64,000 nucleotides of DNA from Serratia quinivorans (GTDB lineage: Bacteria > Pseudomonadota > Gammaproteobacteria > Enterobacterales > Enterobacteriaceae). The stretch spans positions 1,054,001 through 1,118,000 of the forward strand of contig NZ_CAMKGL010000001.1 in the NCBI RefSeq assembly GCF_946227985.1, in the 5' to 3' direction. Made by a program: the position numbers and the translations under genes. Below the pieces are notes generated by a model, which saw nothing but the letters and a program-made list of their open reading frames with translations, made no database searches and was not told the origin of the DNA. Position 1 is the stretch's first letter. Each line of letters opens with the position of its first letter. Positions 35,119 through 44,586 of this stretch are shown here, piece by piece.

Positions 35119-36384
35119 ATGAGAAGATTGATATCGAGTATGGTTGCTGCCGCACTGGCGTTGACAGCGGGTCAGGCGCAGGCCGACACGCTGCGCATGC
35201 AATGCGCACCCAGCAAAGAGGGGCGACAGTATTGCAATGAAATTAAGCAGCGCTTCGAAGCCCAGACGGGGCATAGCCTGGAGTTTATCGATCTGCCTCC
35301 CGCTTCTGATGAAAAGCTGTCGCTGTTCCAGCAACTGTTTGCGGCCAAAGACGCCAGCGCCATCGATCTGTTCCAGGCCGATACCGTGTGGATCGGCGTA
35401 CTGAACAAGCACCTGCTTGATTTGACCGACAGCGTGAGCGACATCAAACCGGATTTTTTCCCTGCCGCCTGGCAAAACAATGTGGTGAACGGCCGGGTCA
35501 AAGCGGTACCGGCCTATCTGGACAGCGGTGCGCTCTACTACCGTAAGGATTTGCTGGAAAAATACGGCGAACAGCCGCCGGTAACCTGGGCCGATCTGAC
35601 CCGCATCGCCACCCGCATTCAGCAGGGGGAACGTGCCGCCGGCCATAAAAATTTCTGGGGACTGGTGTTCCAGGGTAAATCCTATGAAGGGCTAACCTGC
35701 AACGCGCTGGAGTGGGTGTCTTCGCAGAACGGCGGCAGTTTTATCGACGCCCAGGGCAATATCACCATCAACAACTCACAGGCGGCGCAGGCGCTGAATA
35801 TGGCCGCCGGCTGGATAGGCAAAATTACGCCGAAGGGCACGCTTGGCTACATGGAGGAGGAGTCGCGGGCGGTATTCCAGAACGGCGATGCCCTGTTTAT
35901 GCGCAACTGGCCATACGCCTACGTGCTGGCACAGGACAACAGCAGTGCGATCCGCGGCAAGGTGGGCGTGATGCCGCTGCCAAAAGGTGCCGATGGCCGT
36001 TCAGTCAGTGCGTTGGGCGGTTGGCAGTGGGCGATAAACGGGTATACCAAAAACCCTCAGGCGGCGATCGCGCTGCTGAAAATCGTCAGCGATGCCGAAT
36101 CACAAAAAAGGGCGCTGGCACTGCTGGGCCAGGCGCCTTCCCGCACGGCGTTATACGACGATCCGCAGGTACTGGCACAGGCGCCTTATCTGGCTGACTT
36201 TAAGGGCATTTTCGCTCAGGCGATGCCGCGCCCGGCAACCCAAACCAAAAGACAGTATGCGCAGGTCTCCCGGGCTATCTACAACGCCACCTTTAACGTG
36301 CTGCGCGGCGATAGTGACGGTGTCACGGCAGTGGCGGATCTACAGCAACGGCTGGAACGAATTAAAGCCAGAGGATGGCGTTAA
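35119..36384 (+). CDS. palE: Sugar ABC transporter substrate-binding protein (PalE-like)
   Basis: This 421-residue periplasmic binding protein of the MalE/UgpB cluster has a signal peptide of about 22 residues (MRRLISSMVAAALALTAGQA). The mature protein starts DTLRMQCAPSKEGRQYCNEI and shows the family segments GALYYRKDLLEKYG and SALGGWQWAINGYTKNP. ATG 35119 has AGAGGATGCA upstream; a start at 35083 would hide the signal peptide. It should capture isomaltulose or another alpha-glucoside for PalFGK. Confidence 0.85.
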   Translation: MRRLISSMVAAALALTAGQAQADTLRMQCAPSKEGRQYCNEIKQRFEAQTGHSLEFIDLPPASDEKLSLFQQLFAAKDASAIDLFQADTVWIGVLNKHLLDLTDSVSDIKPDFFPAAWQNNVVNGRVKAVPAYLDSGALYYRKDLLEKYGEQPPVTWADLTRIATRIQQGERAAGHKNFWGLVFQGKSYEGLTCNALEWVSSQNGGSFIDAQGNITINNSQAAQALNMAAGWIGKITPKGTLGYMEEESRAVFQNGDALFMRNWPYAYVLAQDNSSAIRGKVGVMPLPKGADGRSVSALGGWQWAINGYTKNPQAAIALLKIVSDAESQKRALALLGQAPSRTALYDDPQVLAQAPYLADFKGIFAQAMPRPATQTKRQYAQVSRAIYNATFNVLRGDSDGVTAVADLQQRLERIKARGWR

Positions 36385-36423
36385 AAGCAGGGTCATTATC
36401 CATTAACCGCCGGAGTCTGATGC

Positions 36424-37416
36424 ATGAAACGCGATACTCACGCTTTATCCCTGACGGCCACGCCGGCGCCTGCCCATGCGCGGGCGTTCAGGCGCAGCAA
36501 GCTTAATCACCAACAGCGTCGCAGTCGCATCGCCTGGTTACTGGTGGCACCGGCCATGCTGTTGCTGGCGACGGTGGCGGGTTGGCCACTGCTGCGCACC
36601 CTGTTTTACAGCTTCACCGACGCCATGCTGGACGCGCCGGACGACTATCGCTTTGTCGGTTTCGCCAACTACCTTGACCTGACTACGGACGGCCAGCATT
36701 ACGGGGTGCTGGCGGATCCGCTGTGGTGGCTGGCGGTGGGCAATACCTTGCGCTTTAGCCTGTTATCCGTCTCGCTGGAGCTGGTGTTTGGCATGCTGCT
36801 GGCGTTGCTGATGAATCAGAAATTCCGTGGGCAGGGGCTGGTCCGTACCGCCATTTTGGTGCCCTGGGCCATCCCGACTATTGTTTCCGCCAAAATGTGG
36901 GGCTGGATGTTTCATGACCAGTATGGGGTGGTCAACGACCTGCCGCTCAAAAGCGGCATCATCGCCACGCCGTTGGCCTGGGTGGCGGAGCCGGGGTTGT
37001 CGATGTGGGCAGTGGTGATTGCCGACGTCTGGAAAACCACGCCGTTTATGGCCTTGATGTTGCTGGCTGCGCTGCAACTGATCCCTGGCGATTTGTATGA
37101 GGCCGCGCGGGTCGATGGTGCCAACGCCTGGCAGCGCTTTCGCCGCATTACCTTGCCGTTGATTATGCCGGCGATGATTGTCGCGCTGATTTTCCGGGTG
37201 ATGGATGCGTTGCGGGTGTTTGATCTGATCTACGTGCTGACCTCGAATAGCGAGGCCACGGTGTCGGTATCCGGTTATGCCCGCGACCGCATGGTCAGCT
37301 ATCAGGAAATGGGCTCTGGCTCGGCCGCTTCGGTGCTGGTGTTTATGATGGTGGCGGGTATCGCCGCCAGTTTCCTCACGCTGGGTCGCCTGAATGATAA
37401 GGAAAAACGCGCATGA
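36424..37416 (+). CDS. palF: Sugar ABC transporter permease (PalF-like)
   Basis: This 330-residue MalF-type permease has six helices and the EAA loop near residue 220 (EAARVDGANAWQRFRRITLPLIMP), the contact site for the ATPase. A longer cytoplasmic N-terminus of ~35 residues precedes helix 1. It starts 39 bases after palE with GGAG upstream, and its end overlaps palG by four bases. Confidence 0.87.
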   Translation: MKRDTHALSLTATPAPAHARAFRRSKLNHQQRRSRIAWLLVAPAMLLLATVAGWPLLRTLFYSFTDAMLDAPDDYRFVGFANYLDLTTDGQHYGVLADPLWWLAVGNTLRFSLLSVSLELVFGMLLALLMNQKFRGQGLVRTAILVPWAIPTIVSAKMWGWMFHDQYGVVNDLPLKSGIIATPLAWVAEPGLSMWAVVIADVWKTTPFMALMLLAALQLIPGDLYEAARVDGANAWQRFRRITLPLIMPAMIVALIFRVMDALRVFDLIYVLTSNSEATVSVSGYARDRMVSYQEMGSGSAASVLVFMMVAGIAASFLTLGRLNDKEKRA

Positions 37417-38258
37417 AACTGAGCCGCCTACAGCAAAAGTACGGCCACAAGGCGCTGATATTTGCCGCCGCCGCGTTGGCCAGCCTGATTTGCCTGTTTC
37501 CTTTCTATTACGCGCTGATCACCTCATTGCGTTCGGGGCAGGATTTGTTCCAGGTCGCCTATCTGCCGAGCAACCTGCACTGGGGCAATTACCTGACGGC
37601 ACTGATGGAAAACGGCATCGCCCGCAGCCTGCTCAATTCCATCGTCGTGGCGACGCTGACGGTAGGCATCTGTCTGCTGGTGTCAATTACCGCCGCATTC
37701 GCCCTGGCGCGCATCCGTTTTCGCGGCCGCAAGTATCTGCTGTTCACCATTCTTTGCGTGTCGATGTTCCCGCAGGTGGCGGTGCTGTCCGGCATGTTCG
37801 AACTGGTGCGCTTTATGGGGCTGTATGACTCTCTGGGTGCGCTGGTGTTGTCCTATACCACGTTCTCACTGCCGTTTACCGTCTGGGTGTTGACCACCTT
37901 TATGAAGGCGATCCCGGCGGAACTGGAGGAGGCGGCGATCGTCGACGGTGCCGGTACCTGGACCATCATCAGCCGTATTTTTGCGCCGATTATGGGCCCG
38001 TCGCTGGTGACTACCGGGCTGCTGGCATTTATCGGTGCCTGGAATGAATTCATGTTCGCGCTGACCTTTGTCATCTCCAGTGGCAAACGCACCGTGCCGG
38101 TAGCGATTGGCATGCTGCAGGGCGCTTCTCAGTTCGAACTTCCCTGGGGCGCCATCATGGCGGCCTCGGTCAGCGTCACACTGCCGATCATCGCACTGGT
38201 TCTGATTTTCCAGCGCCGTATCGTCAGCGGATTAACCAACGGTGCAGTAAAAGGCTGA
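37413..38258 (+). CDS. palG: Sugar ABC transporter permease (PalG-like)
   Basis: This 281-residue MalG-type permease has six helices and an EAA loop (EEAAIVDGAGTWTIISRIFAPIMGP). It pairs with PalF to form the inner-membrane channel. Its ATG overlaps the palF stop (ATGA), so synthesis of the two subunits is coupled. Confidence 0.87.
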   Translation: MKLSRLQQKYGHKALIFAAAALASLICLFPFYYALITSLRSGQDLFQVAYLPSNLHWGNYLTALMENGIARSLLNSIVVATLTVGICLLVSITAAFALARIRFRGRKYLLFTILCVSMFPQVAVLSGMFELVRFMGLYDSLGALVLSYTTFSLPFTVWVLTTFMKAIPAELEEAAIVDGAGTWTIISRIFAPIMGPSLVTTGLLAFIGAWNEFMFALTFVISSGKRTVPVAIGMLQGASQFELPWGAIMAASVSVTLPIIALVLIFQRRIVSGLTNGAVKG

Positions 38259-38289
38259 TTTTCGATTAACCCTAAGCAGGAGCAAACCA

Positions 38290-39651
38290 ATGGCTACAAA
38301 AATCGTTTTAGTGGGTGCGGGCAGCGCGCAATTCGGCTACGGCACGCTGGGGGACATCTTCCAGAGCAAGACGTTGTACGGCAGCGAAATTGTGCTGCAC
38401 GACATCAACCCGGCCGCTCTGGCGGTGACAGAGAAAACCGCCCGGGACTTTTTGGCGGCGGAAGATCTGCCGTTTACCCTCAGCGCCACCACCGATCGTA
38501 AAACCGCGCTGCGCGGGGCGGAGTTTGTGATTATCTCCATTGAGGTGGGTGACCGTTTTGCGCTGTGGGATCTGGACTGGCAAATCCCGCAGCAATACGG
38601 TATCCAACAGGTCTATGGTGAAAACGGCGGCCCCGGTGGCCTGTTCCACTCGCTGCGTATCATTCCGCCGATCCTCGACATCTGCGCCGACGTCGCTGAC
38701 ATTTGCCCAGATGCCTGGATATTTAACTATTCCAACCCGATGAGCCGCATTTGCACCACGGTGCATCGACGCTTCCCGCAGCTCAATTTTGTCGGCATGT
38801 GCCACGAAATTGCCTCGTTGGAGCGCTATCTACCGGAGATGCTCGACACTTCGTTTGAAAACCTCAACCTGCGGGCCGCCGGGCTTAACCACTTCAGCGT
38901 GTTGCTGGAAGCCCGCTACAAAGACAGCGGTAAAGACGCTTATGCCGATGTGCGTGCCAAGGCACCGGATTATTTTTCCCGCCTGCCGGGCTACAGCGAC
39001 ATTCTGGCTTACACCCGTACCCACGGCAAACTGGTACAGACCGAAGGCAGCACCGAGCGTGATGCACTGGGCGGCAAAGACAGTGCCTATCCCTGGGCCG
39101 ACCGCACGCTGTTTAAAGAGATCCTGGAAAAATTCCACCACTTGCCGATCACTGGCGACAGTCACTTTGGTGAGTATATCCGTTGGGCCAGTGAGGTCAG
39201 CGATCATCGCGGCATCCTCGATTTCTACACCTTCTATCGCAATTACCTCGGCCATGTGCAGCCGAAAATCGAACTGAAGCTGAAAGAGCGCGTGGTGCCG
39301 ATCATGGAAGGAATACTGACCGATTCCGGCTATGAAGAGTCGGCGGTCAATATCCCTAACCTGGGGTTTATCAAACAATTGCCGGAGTTTATTGCGGTTG
39401 AAGTGCCGGCCATTATCGATCGCAAAGGCGTGCATGGCATCAAGGTCAACATGCCGGCCGGCATCGGTGGCTTGCTCAGCAATCAGATTGCCATTCACGA
39501 CCTGACCGCTGACGCGGTCATTGAAGGCTCGCGTGACCTGGTGATCCAGGCGCTGTTGGTGGATTCGGTCAACGACAAGTGCCGGGCGATCCCCGAGCTG
39601 GTGGACGTGATGATTTCGCGTCAGGGGCCGTGGCTCGATTACCTTAAATAA
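38290..39651 (+). CDS. palH: Glycoside hydrolase family 4 alpha-glucosidase (PalH-like)
   Basis: A 453-residue GH4 enzyme. The Rossmann start VGAGSAQFG binds NAD+; the family motifs NYSNPM and GMCHEI carry the metal-binding Asn, Cys and His. GH4 uses NAD+ and Mn2+ in an unusual redox-elimination mechanism on alpha- or phospho-glycosides. The Cys-His-Glu motif (C-H-E) is the type seen in alpha-glucosidase/alpha-galactosidase members that use unphosphorylated sugars, in line with ABC uptake. Its position between the permease and ATPase genes equals that of palH in E. rhapontici. Confidence 0.8.
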   Translation: MATKIVLVGAGSAQFGYGTLGDIFQSKTLYGSEIVLHDINPAALAVTEKTARDFLAAEDLPFTLSATTDRKTALRGAEFVIISIEVGDRFALWDLDWQIPQQYGIQQVYGENGGPGGLFHSLRIIPPILDICADVADICPDAWIFNYSNPMSRICTTVHRRFPQLNFVGMCHEIASLERYLPEMLDTSFENLNLRAAGLNHFSVLLEARYKDSGKDAYADVRAKAPDYFSRLPGYSDILAYTRTHGKLVQTEGSTERDALGGKDSAYPWADRTLFKEILEKFHHLPITGDSHFGEYIRWASEVSDHRGILDFYTFYRNYLGHVQPKIELKLKERVVPIMEGILTDSGYEESAVNIPNLGFIKQLPEFIAVEVPAIIDRKGVHGIKVNMPAGIGGLLSNQIAIHDLTADAVIEGSRDLVIQALLVDSVNDKCRAIPELVDVMISRQGPWLDYLK

Positions 39652-39719
39652 GCCGGATGGCGGGGCGCTTGTTGTCGGCGTCCCGCTCAATGCCAACTGG
39701 GTGTGAGAACGGGAGGAAT

Positions 39720-40835
39720 ATGGCGCAATTAACGCTGGAAAAACTGCAAAAACGCTACGGGGCTAACGCCGAGGTGATCAAATCGCTGGATCTGCAGATC
39801 AATAGCGGCGAGTTTGTGGTGATCGTCGGGCCTTCCGGCTGTGGCAAATCTACCCTGTTGCGGATGATCGCCGGGCTGGAGGAGATCAGCAGCGGTGGCA
39901 TGTATATCGATGGCAACTACGTCAACGACGATACGCCCGCCGAACGCGGTATCGGCATGGTGTTTCAGTCTTACGCACTTTACCCGCACATGAGCGTGTA
40001 TAAAAACATGGCGTTTGCGCTGGAGTTGGCGGGGCATTCGGCGGCGGAGATCGACAGTCGGGTGCGTGAGAGTGCGCGAATCTTGCAGCTTGAACCATTG
40101 CTGGAACGTCGGCCGAAGGATCTTTCCGGTGGTCAGCGGCAACGGGTGGCGATTGGCCGCGCCATCGTGCGCGAACCCAAGCTGTTTCTATTCGATGAAC
40201 CACTGTCCAATCTCGACGCGTCGCTGCGGGTACAGATGCGTATGGAGGTGGCATCGCTGCATAAGCGGCTGAGGTCGACCATTATTTATGTCACCCACGA
40301 TCAGGTGGAAGCAATGACGCTGGCCGATCGCATTGTGGTGCTCAACCAGGGACATGTTGAACAGGTGGGGACGCCGCTGGAACTGTATGACCAGCCGGCC
40401 AATGAGTTTGTCGCGCAGTTTATCGGTTCGCCAAAAATGAACCTGATCCCGGCAATTTTACGGCGTGTCGGTGAACGCCAAAGCGTGGTGGAACTGGACA
40501 ACGGCAAGGCGCTGGTGCTGCCGATCGCCACGCCAGCCGGCGCGGAAGGCCAGAGCGTTAACGTCGGCATTCGGCCGGAGCATATTCGCGGCGGTGAACG
40601 GGCCCAGTGCGAGTTTCAGGGGGAGGTGATGTTCGTTGAACACATGGGCAATGAAACCTATCTCTATCTGGATAATGGCAACGCTTGCGAGCCCTGGGTA
40701 CTGCGTAACCCCGAGCGTTCGACCATTCAGGCCGGTGATACGGTGGGTGTGCGTCTGCCGGTGGAATGCTGTTATCTGTTTGACTCTCAGGGCCAGGCGT
40801 TCCAGCGTATTTTGACGTCGGCACAGGCACATTAA
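39720..40835 (+). CDS. palK: Sugar ABC transporter ATP-binding protein (PalK/UgpC/MalK type)
   Basis: This 371-residue ATPase has Walker A GPSGCGKST, Q-loop VFQSYALYPHM, signature LSGGQRQR, Walker B LFLFDEPLSNLD and the switch His in YVTHDQVEAM. A TOBE-type regulatory domain follows residue ~240 (VNVGIRPEHI). ATG 39720 has GGGAGGA just upstream; a frame opening at 39657 lacks this. It drives PalEFG. Confidence 0.88.
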   Translation: MAQLTLEKLQKRYGANAEVIKSLDLQINSGEFVVIVGPSGCGKSTLLRMIAGLEEISSGGMYIDGNYVNDDTPAERGIGMVFQSYALYPHMSVYKNMAFALELAGHSAAEIDSRVRESARILQLEPLLERRPKDLSGGQRQRVAIGRAIVREPKLFLFDEPLSNLDASLRVQMRMEVASLHKRLRSTIIYVTHDQVEAMTLADRIVVLNQGHVEQVGTPLELYDQPANEFVAQFIGSPKMNLIPAILRRVGERQSVVELDNGKALVLPIATPAGAEGQSVNVGIRPEHIRGGERAQCEFQGEVMFVEHMGNETYLYLDNGNACEPWVLRNPERSTIQAGDTVGVRLPVECCYLFDSQGQAFQRILTSAQAH

Positions 40836-40854
40836 TAGATAAAAGGAAAATGAC

Positions 40855-42525
40855 ATGAGTGGTGGGCAAAGGGTGCGCTGGTGGAAACAGGCGGTGGTTT
40901 ATCAGATCTATCCGCGCAGCTTTATGGATTCCAACGGCGATGGCATTGGCGATCTGAATGGCATCACCGACAAGCTGGACTATTTGCAGTGGCTGGGCAT
41001 TGACGTGATTTGGATCTGCCCGATGTATCGCTCGCCAAACGACGACAATGGTTACGATATCAGTGATTATCAGGCCATTATGACGGAGTTCGGCACCATG
41101 GCGGACTTTGACCGTTTGTTGGCCGAAGTGCATGCCCGCGGCATGCGTTTGATACTGGATTTGGTGGTCAACCATACTTCGGATGAACATCCGTGGTTTA
41201 TTGAATCCCGGTCATCTCAATCGAGTGCCAAACGTGACTGGTATATCTGGCGAGACGGCAAAAACGGCGCGGAGCCCAACAACTGGGAAAGCATCTTCAA
41301 CGGTTCCGCCTGGAAATATGACCCCGGCAGCGAACAATACTTTCTGCACCTGTTCTCGGAACGTCAGCCTGACCTGAACTGGGAGAATCCGCAGGTGCGT
41401 GCGGCGCTGTATGACATGATGCGCTGGTGGCTGGACAAGGGCATTGACGGTTTCCGCATCGATGCCATCTGCCATATGAAAAAACAGCCGGGGCTGACCG
41501 ACATGCCCAACCCACAGGGGTTGCGTTACGTGCCGTCGTTCGAACGGCATCTTAACTACGACGGCCTGTTGGACTATGTCGATGACCTGTGCGAGCAGGT
41601 ATTTAACCGCTACGACATCATGACGGTGGGCGAAATGAACGGCGCTTCGGCGCAGCAGGGTGAGGACTGGGTGGGGGAACAGCACGACCGCCTGAATATG
41701 ATCTTCCAGTTTGAACACGTCAAACTGTGGGAAACCAGCCATCAGCAGTCACCGGACGCTGGGCTCGATGTGATGGGTCTGAAAGATATCTTTACCCGCT
41801 GGCAGACATTGCTGGAAGGTAAAGGTTGGAACGCGTTGTACGTCGAAAATCACGATATTCCGCGCGTAGTCTCGAAATGGGGTGACGATAAGCAGTATTG
41901 GCGTGAAAGCGCCACCGCCATCGCCGCCATGTATTTCCTGATGCAGGGAACACCGTTTATCTATCAGGGCCAGGAACTGGGGATGACCAATACCGTCTTC
42001 AAGAGTCTGGCCGACTTTAACGATATTGCCGCCAGAAACCGCTTTGCCAGGCTGCGGGAACAGGGCATGGATGAAGCGCAGATCCTGGCGTTCCTCAGTC
42101 GTAGTGGGCGCGATAATTCACGAACCCCAATGCAGTGGGACGACGGGCCTCACGCTGGTTTCAGCACGGTGACGCCGTGGTTCGCATTGAATGCCAACTT
42201 TGAGCAGATTAACGTGGCGCGTCAGCGTAACGAACCGGATTCGGTACTGAGTTTTTACCGGGCCTTGATCCGCCTACGCAAGCAGGATCCGATGTGGGTC
42301 TATGGCCGCTACCAATTACAACTGGCGGCGCATCCTAATATTTACGCCTACAGCCGTAGCCTGGATGAACGGCAAGGGTGGGTATTGTGCAACCTGAGTG
42401 GTGAATCACAACAAATTGACTCTCAACTCTTGCCGTTGGGAAAAAGATCATTGTTGTTGAGTAATTATTCCCACCAGGGTGAACGACAAATGCTTCGCCC
42501 TTATGAGGCACGAATCTATCAATAG
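40855..42525 (+). CDS. palQ: Glycoside hydrolase family 13 alpha-glucosidase (palatinase, PalQ-like)
   Basis: This 556-residue cytoplasmic GH13 enzyme is of the oligo-1,6-glucosidase/trehalose-6-phosphate hydrolase subgroup. Its conserved regions are DLVVNHTSDEH, GFRIDAI (nucleophile Asp), VGEMNG (acid Glu) and VENHD (transition-state Asp), followed by SGRDNSRTPMQWD. There is no signal peptide, unlike exported sucrose isomerases. In E. rhapontici PalQ was shown to hydrolyse palatinose. It is the last gene of this operon, 19 bases after palK. Confidence 0.8.
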   Translation: MSGGQRVRWWKQAVVYQIYPRSFMDSNGDGIGDLNGITDKLDYLQWLGIDVIWICPMYRSPNDDNGYDISDYQAIMTEFGTMADFDRLLAEVHARGMRLILDLVVNHTSDEHPWFIESRSSQSSAKRDWYIWRDGKNGAEPNNWESIFNGSAWKYDPGSEQYFLHLFSERQPDLNWENPQVRAALYDMMRWWLDKGIDGFRIDAICHMKKQPGLTDMPNPQGLRYVPSFERHLNYDGLLDYVDDLCEQVFNRYDIMTVGEMNGASAQQGEDWVGEQHDRLNMIFQFEHVKLWETSHQQSPDAGLDVMGLKDIFTRWQTLLEGKGWNALYVENHDIPRVVSKWGDDKQYWRESATAIAAMYFLMQGTPFIYQGQELGMTNTVFKSLADFNDIAARNRFARLREQGMDEAQILAFLSRSGRDNSRTPMQWDDGPHAGFSTVTPWFALNANFEQINVARQRNEPDSVLSFYRALIRLRKQDPMWVYGRYQLQLAAHPNIYAYSRSLDERQGWVLCNLSGESQQIDSQLLPLGKRSLLLSNYSHQGERQMLRPYEARIYQ

Positions 42526-43230
42526 GGGAAATATTGCAATGGATTGAACCAGGCCCTAAATTAGTTTCTATGGGAAAGTTATTTAAAATCGTCAACTTTC
42601 CCAGTTAATGACTTCCCAGAACAATTGCAAAAATACGGTTTGTTCTACTTTAAAGCGTATGGGATGGCTTAAATGACCAGAAACCCTACAGACTTTTGTT
42701 TGATTCCTCCCCCCGCAGCCACGACATTCTTTAATATGTTGATATTTAAATGATTTTATTTCGTTCATTTTGAGGGGAGAGCATTTTACGGGCTGTGCCC
42801 CAACAGTAACACCCCCTAAACCAAGGTGAAATTTTATGATTTTTTACGATTTCACTTTTAATTTCACATTAACAACGCGTGTATTGGCCCTAATGTTATT
42901 TTTTTTCACATGCCAGCGTGCAACTTTAGCGCTACTCTGACCAGGCTGTGTCTAATTAAGGAAGATGCCATGTGGAATAGGCAAACTAACATAGGGATAT
43001 GTTATGAATTCCTCTGTTACCCCATTGAATTTCATTTCCTCGAGATTCTTTCCCAAAGCACACCTTTTTCATGACTCTGCGATAATACTCATGGCTTAGG
43101 AATTAATTGGTATTTATCTTAAATTGTCAGGGTAACAATAATAATATCATATCGTGATTATTATTTAATTGTTCTTTTTCAATCGGATGAATTTCTTAGC
43201 CAGTCTATTTATTCACTCAGGAGCACACTA
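42526..43230. other. 705-base AT-rich region between palQ and the hydroxylase gene
   Basis: This is where palZ lies in E. rhapontici, but I see no palZ-like coding here. An inverted repeat GTGAAAT/ATTTCAC lies near 42831-42857. A 31-codon ORF (43004-43099, MNSSVTPLNFISSRFF..) has AGGGAT upstream, but I cannot assign it. Toward the right end an AT-rich palindrome resembles a degenerate Fur box. Confidence 0.5.
43137..43171. promoter_or_regulatory. Possible degenerate Fur site upstream of the N-hydroxylase gene
   Basis: The stretch contains AATAATAAT and ATTATTATT as inverted arms 11 bases apart, 60-95 bases before the start. No single 19-base window fits the Fur consensus well (about 10 of 19), so this call is weak and rests partly on the iron context. 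Confidence 0.35.
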
Positions 43231-44508
43231 ATGAACCCGTGTTTGGACTTTATCGGTATTGGCATCGGTCCGTCCAACCTCAGTATTGCTGCGCTTGGCA
43301 GCGAAATCGAAGGTTTTAATTGCAAATTCCTTGAGCGCAAAACGCAGTTTTCCTGGCATCCAGGCATGATCCTGGCGGAATGTAGTATGCAAACCAGCTT
43401 TTTGAAGGATCTGGTGACCGCCGTCTCGCCAACCAACCCTTATAGCTTCCTCAACTATCTGGTGAAAAGGAAAAAATTCTACCGTTTCCTGACAACGGAA
43501 CAACGCACAGTGTCACGTGAAGAGTTTGCCGATTATCTCAACTGGGCTGCCACGGGCCTGGATTCGCTGGTTTTCAACCAGGACGTTCAGCGCGTGGAGT
43601 TTGATAGCCAACAGCGGCAGTATGTTGTCACCACCCAGAATGAGGTGTTTTACGCTAAACACGTCTGCGTGGGTATTGGCAAGAAGGTTAAACTGCCGGA
43701 CTGCGTGACCGAACAAAATGATCAATGTTTTCACGCCAGCGAAATGATGTTTCGTCAGCCAAACCTTAGCGGAAAACGCGTGGCCATTGTGGGCGGAGGT
43801 CAAAGCGGAGCCGACCTGTTCCTTAATATTTTTCAGGGCGAGTGGGGCCGGCCAGAGCAACTGAGTTGGATCTCCCGACGTAACAACTACAACGCTCTTG
43901 ATGAAGCGGCATTTGCTAACGAGTATTTTACGCCCGATTACGTCGACGACTTCTACACGCTCAGTGACACGGCCAAACAACAGATGCTGCGCGAACAAAA
44001 AATGACCTCCGATGGCATCACCAGCGAGTCTCTTTTGGCTATTTATCGCGCCATGTATCACCGTTTCGATGTCCTGCAAGAAAAACGCTGGGTACGCCTG
44101 CTCCCCAGCCGCTCCGTGACCGCCCTTAATAGCCAGGATAATTTTTATCGGTTGGAAACACAGCATCATCTTGATCGTGGGCGTGAGACCCTGGATGCCG
44201 ATGTGGTTATCTTTGCTACCGGTTATGAACAGGCTCAACCGGCTTTTCTTGCCTCCCTGGCGGATCGGGTGTTGACCGATGCCGATGGGCAATATCGTAT
44301 TGCCGCTGATTTTACCCTTGAGCGCGAGGCGGGGCATGAGAATGCTTTGTTTGCCGTCAATGCCAGCATGCACCACCACGGTATTGCCGATCCTCAGCTC
44401 AGTCTGGTGGCCTGGCGATCGGCCCGCATCCTCAATCGGGTACTGGGCGAGAATAAATTTGATCTGAGTACCGCCCCGGCGATGATCCAATGGCGCAGTG
44501 AGCAATAA
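43231..44508 (+). CDS. Lysine/ornithine/diamine N-hydroxylase (IucD/PvdA/AlcA family)
   Basis: A 425-residue flavin N-monooxygenase. The FAD site is IGIGIGPSNLS (~residues 8-18), followed by the family pattern HPGMILAECSMQTSFLKDLV. The NADPH site is IVGGGQSGADLF (~186-197), and the late motif is FATGYEQ. The family hydroxylates the side-chain amine of lysine or ornithine, or a diamine, as the first step to hydroxamate siderophores. No acetyltransferase or NIS synthetase (IucA/B/C) or NRPS lies beside it. Instead an ATP-grasp ligase gene follows after 78 bases, then a convergent TonB receptor gene. Confidence 0.87.
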   Translation: MNPCLDFIGIGIGPSNLSIAALGSEIEGFNCKFLERKTQFSWHPGMILAECSMQTSFLKDLVTAVSPTNPYSFLNYLVKRKKFYRFLTTEQRTVSREEFADYLNWAATGLDSLVFNQDVQRVEFDSQQRQYVVTTQNEVFYAKHVCVGIGKKVKLPDCVTEQNDQCFHASEMMFRQPNLSGKRVAIVGGGQSGADLFLNIFQGEWGRPEQLSWISRRNNYNALDEAAFANEYFTPDYVDDFYTLSDTAKQQMLREQKMTSDGITSESLLAIYRAMYHRFDVLQEKRWVRLLPSRSVTALNSQDNFYRLETQHHLDRGRETLDADVVIFATGYEQAQPAFLASLADRVLTDADGQYRIAADFTLEREAGHENALFAVNASMHHHGIADPQLSLVAWRSARILNRVLGENKFDLSTAPAMIQWRSEQ

Positions 44509-44530
44509 CAGCCAATAGCAATAAACCTCC

Positions 44531-44555
44531 TTTGGTTCCTGTCAGGAGCCGTTTT
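44531..44555 (+). terminator. Weak hairpin between the hydroxylase and ATP-grasp genes
   Basis: GGTTCC and GGAGCC can pair (one G-U) around TGTCA, followed by GTTTTAAT. It may attenuate transcription into the ATP-grasp gene, so co-transcription of the two genes is likely but unproven. Confidence 0.35.
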
Positions 44556-44586
44556 AATACTTTGTTCAAGTTATGAGACAGGTTGT

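Noticed and set aside
40855-42525. Sucrose isomerase (isomaltulose synthase) instead of palatinase
   Set aside because: Known sucrose isomerases are exported and encoded next to palR; this protein has no signal peptide and lies last in the uptake operon, as palQ does.
43513-44505. 330-codon open frame antisense to the N-hydroxylase
   Set aside because: The plus strand shows FAD and NADPH motifs throughout; the antisense frame has no signature.
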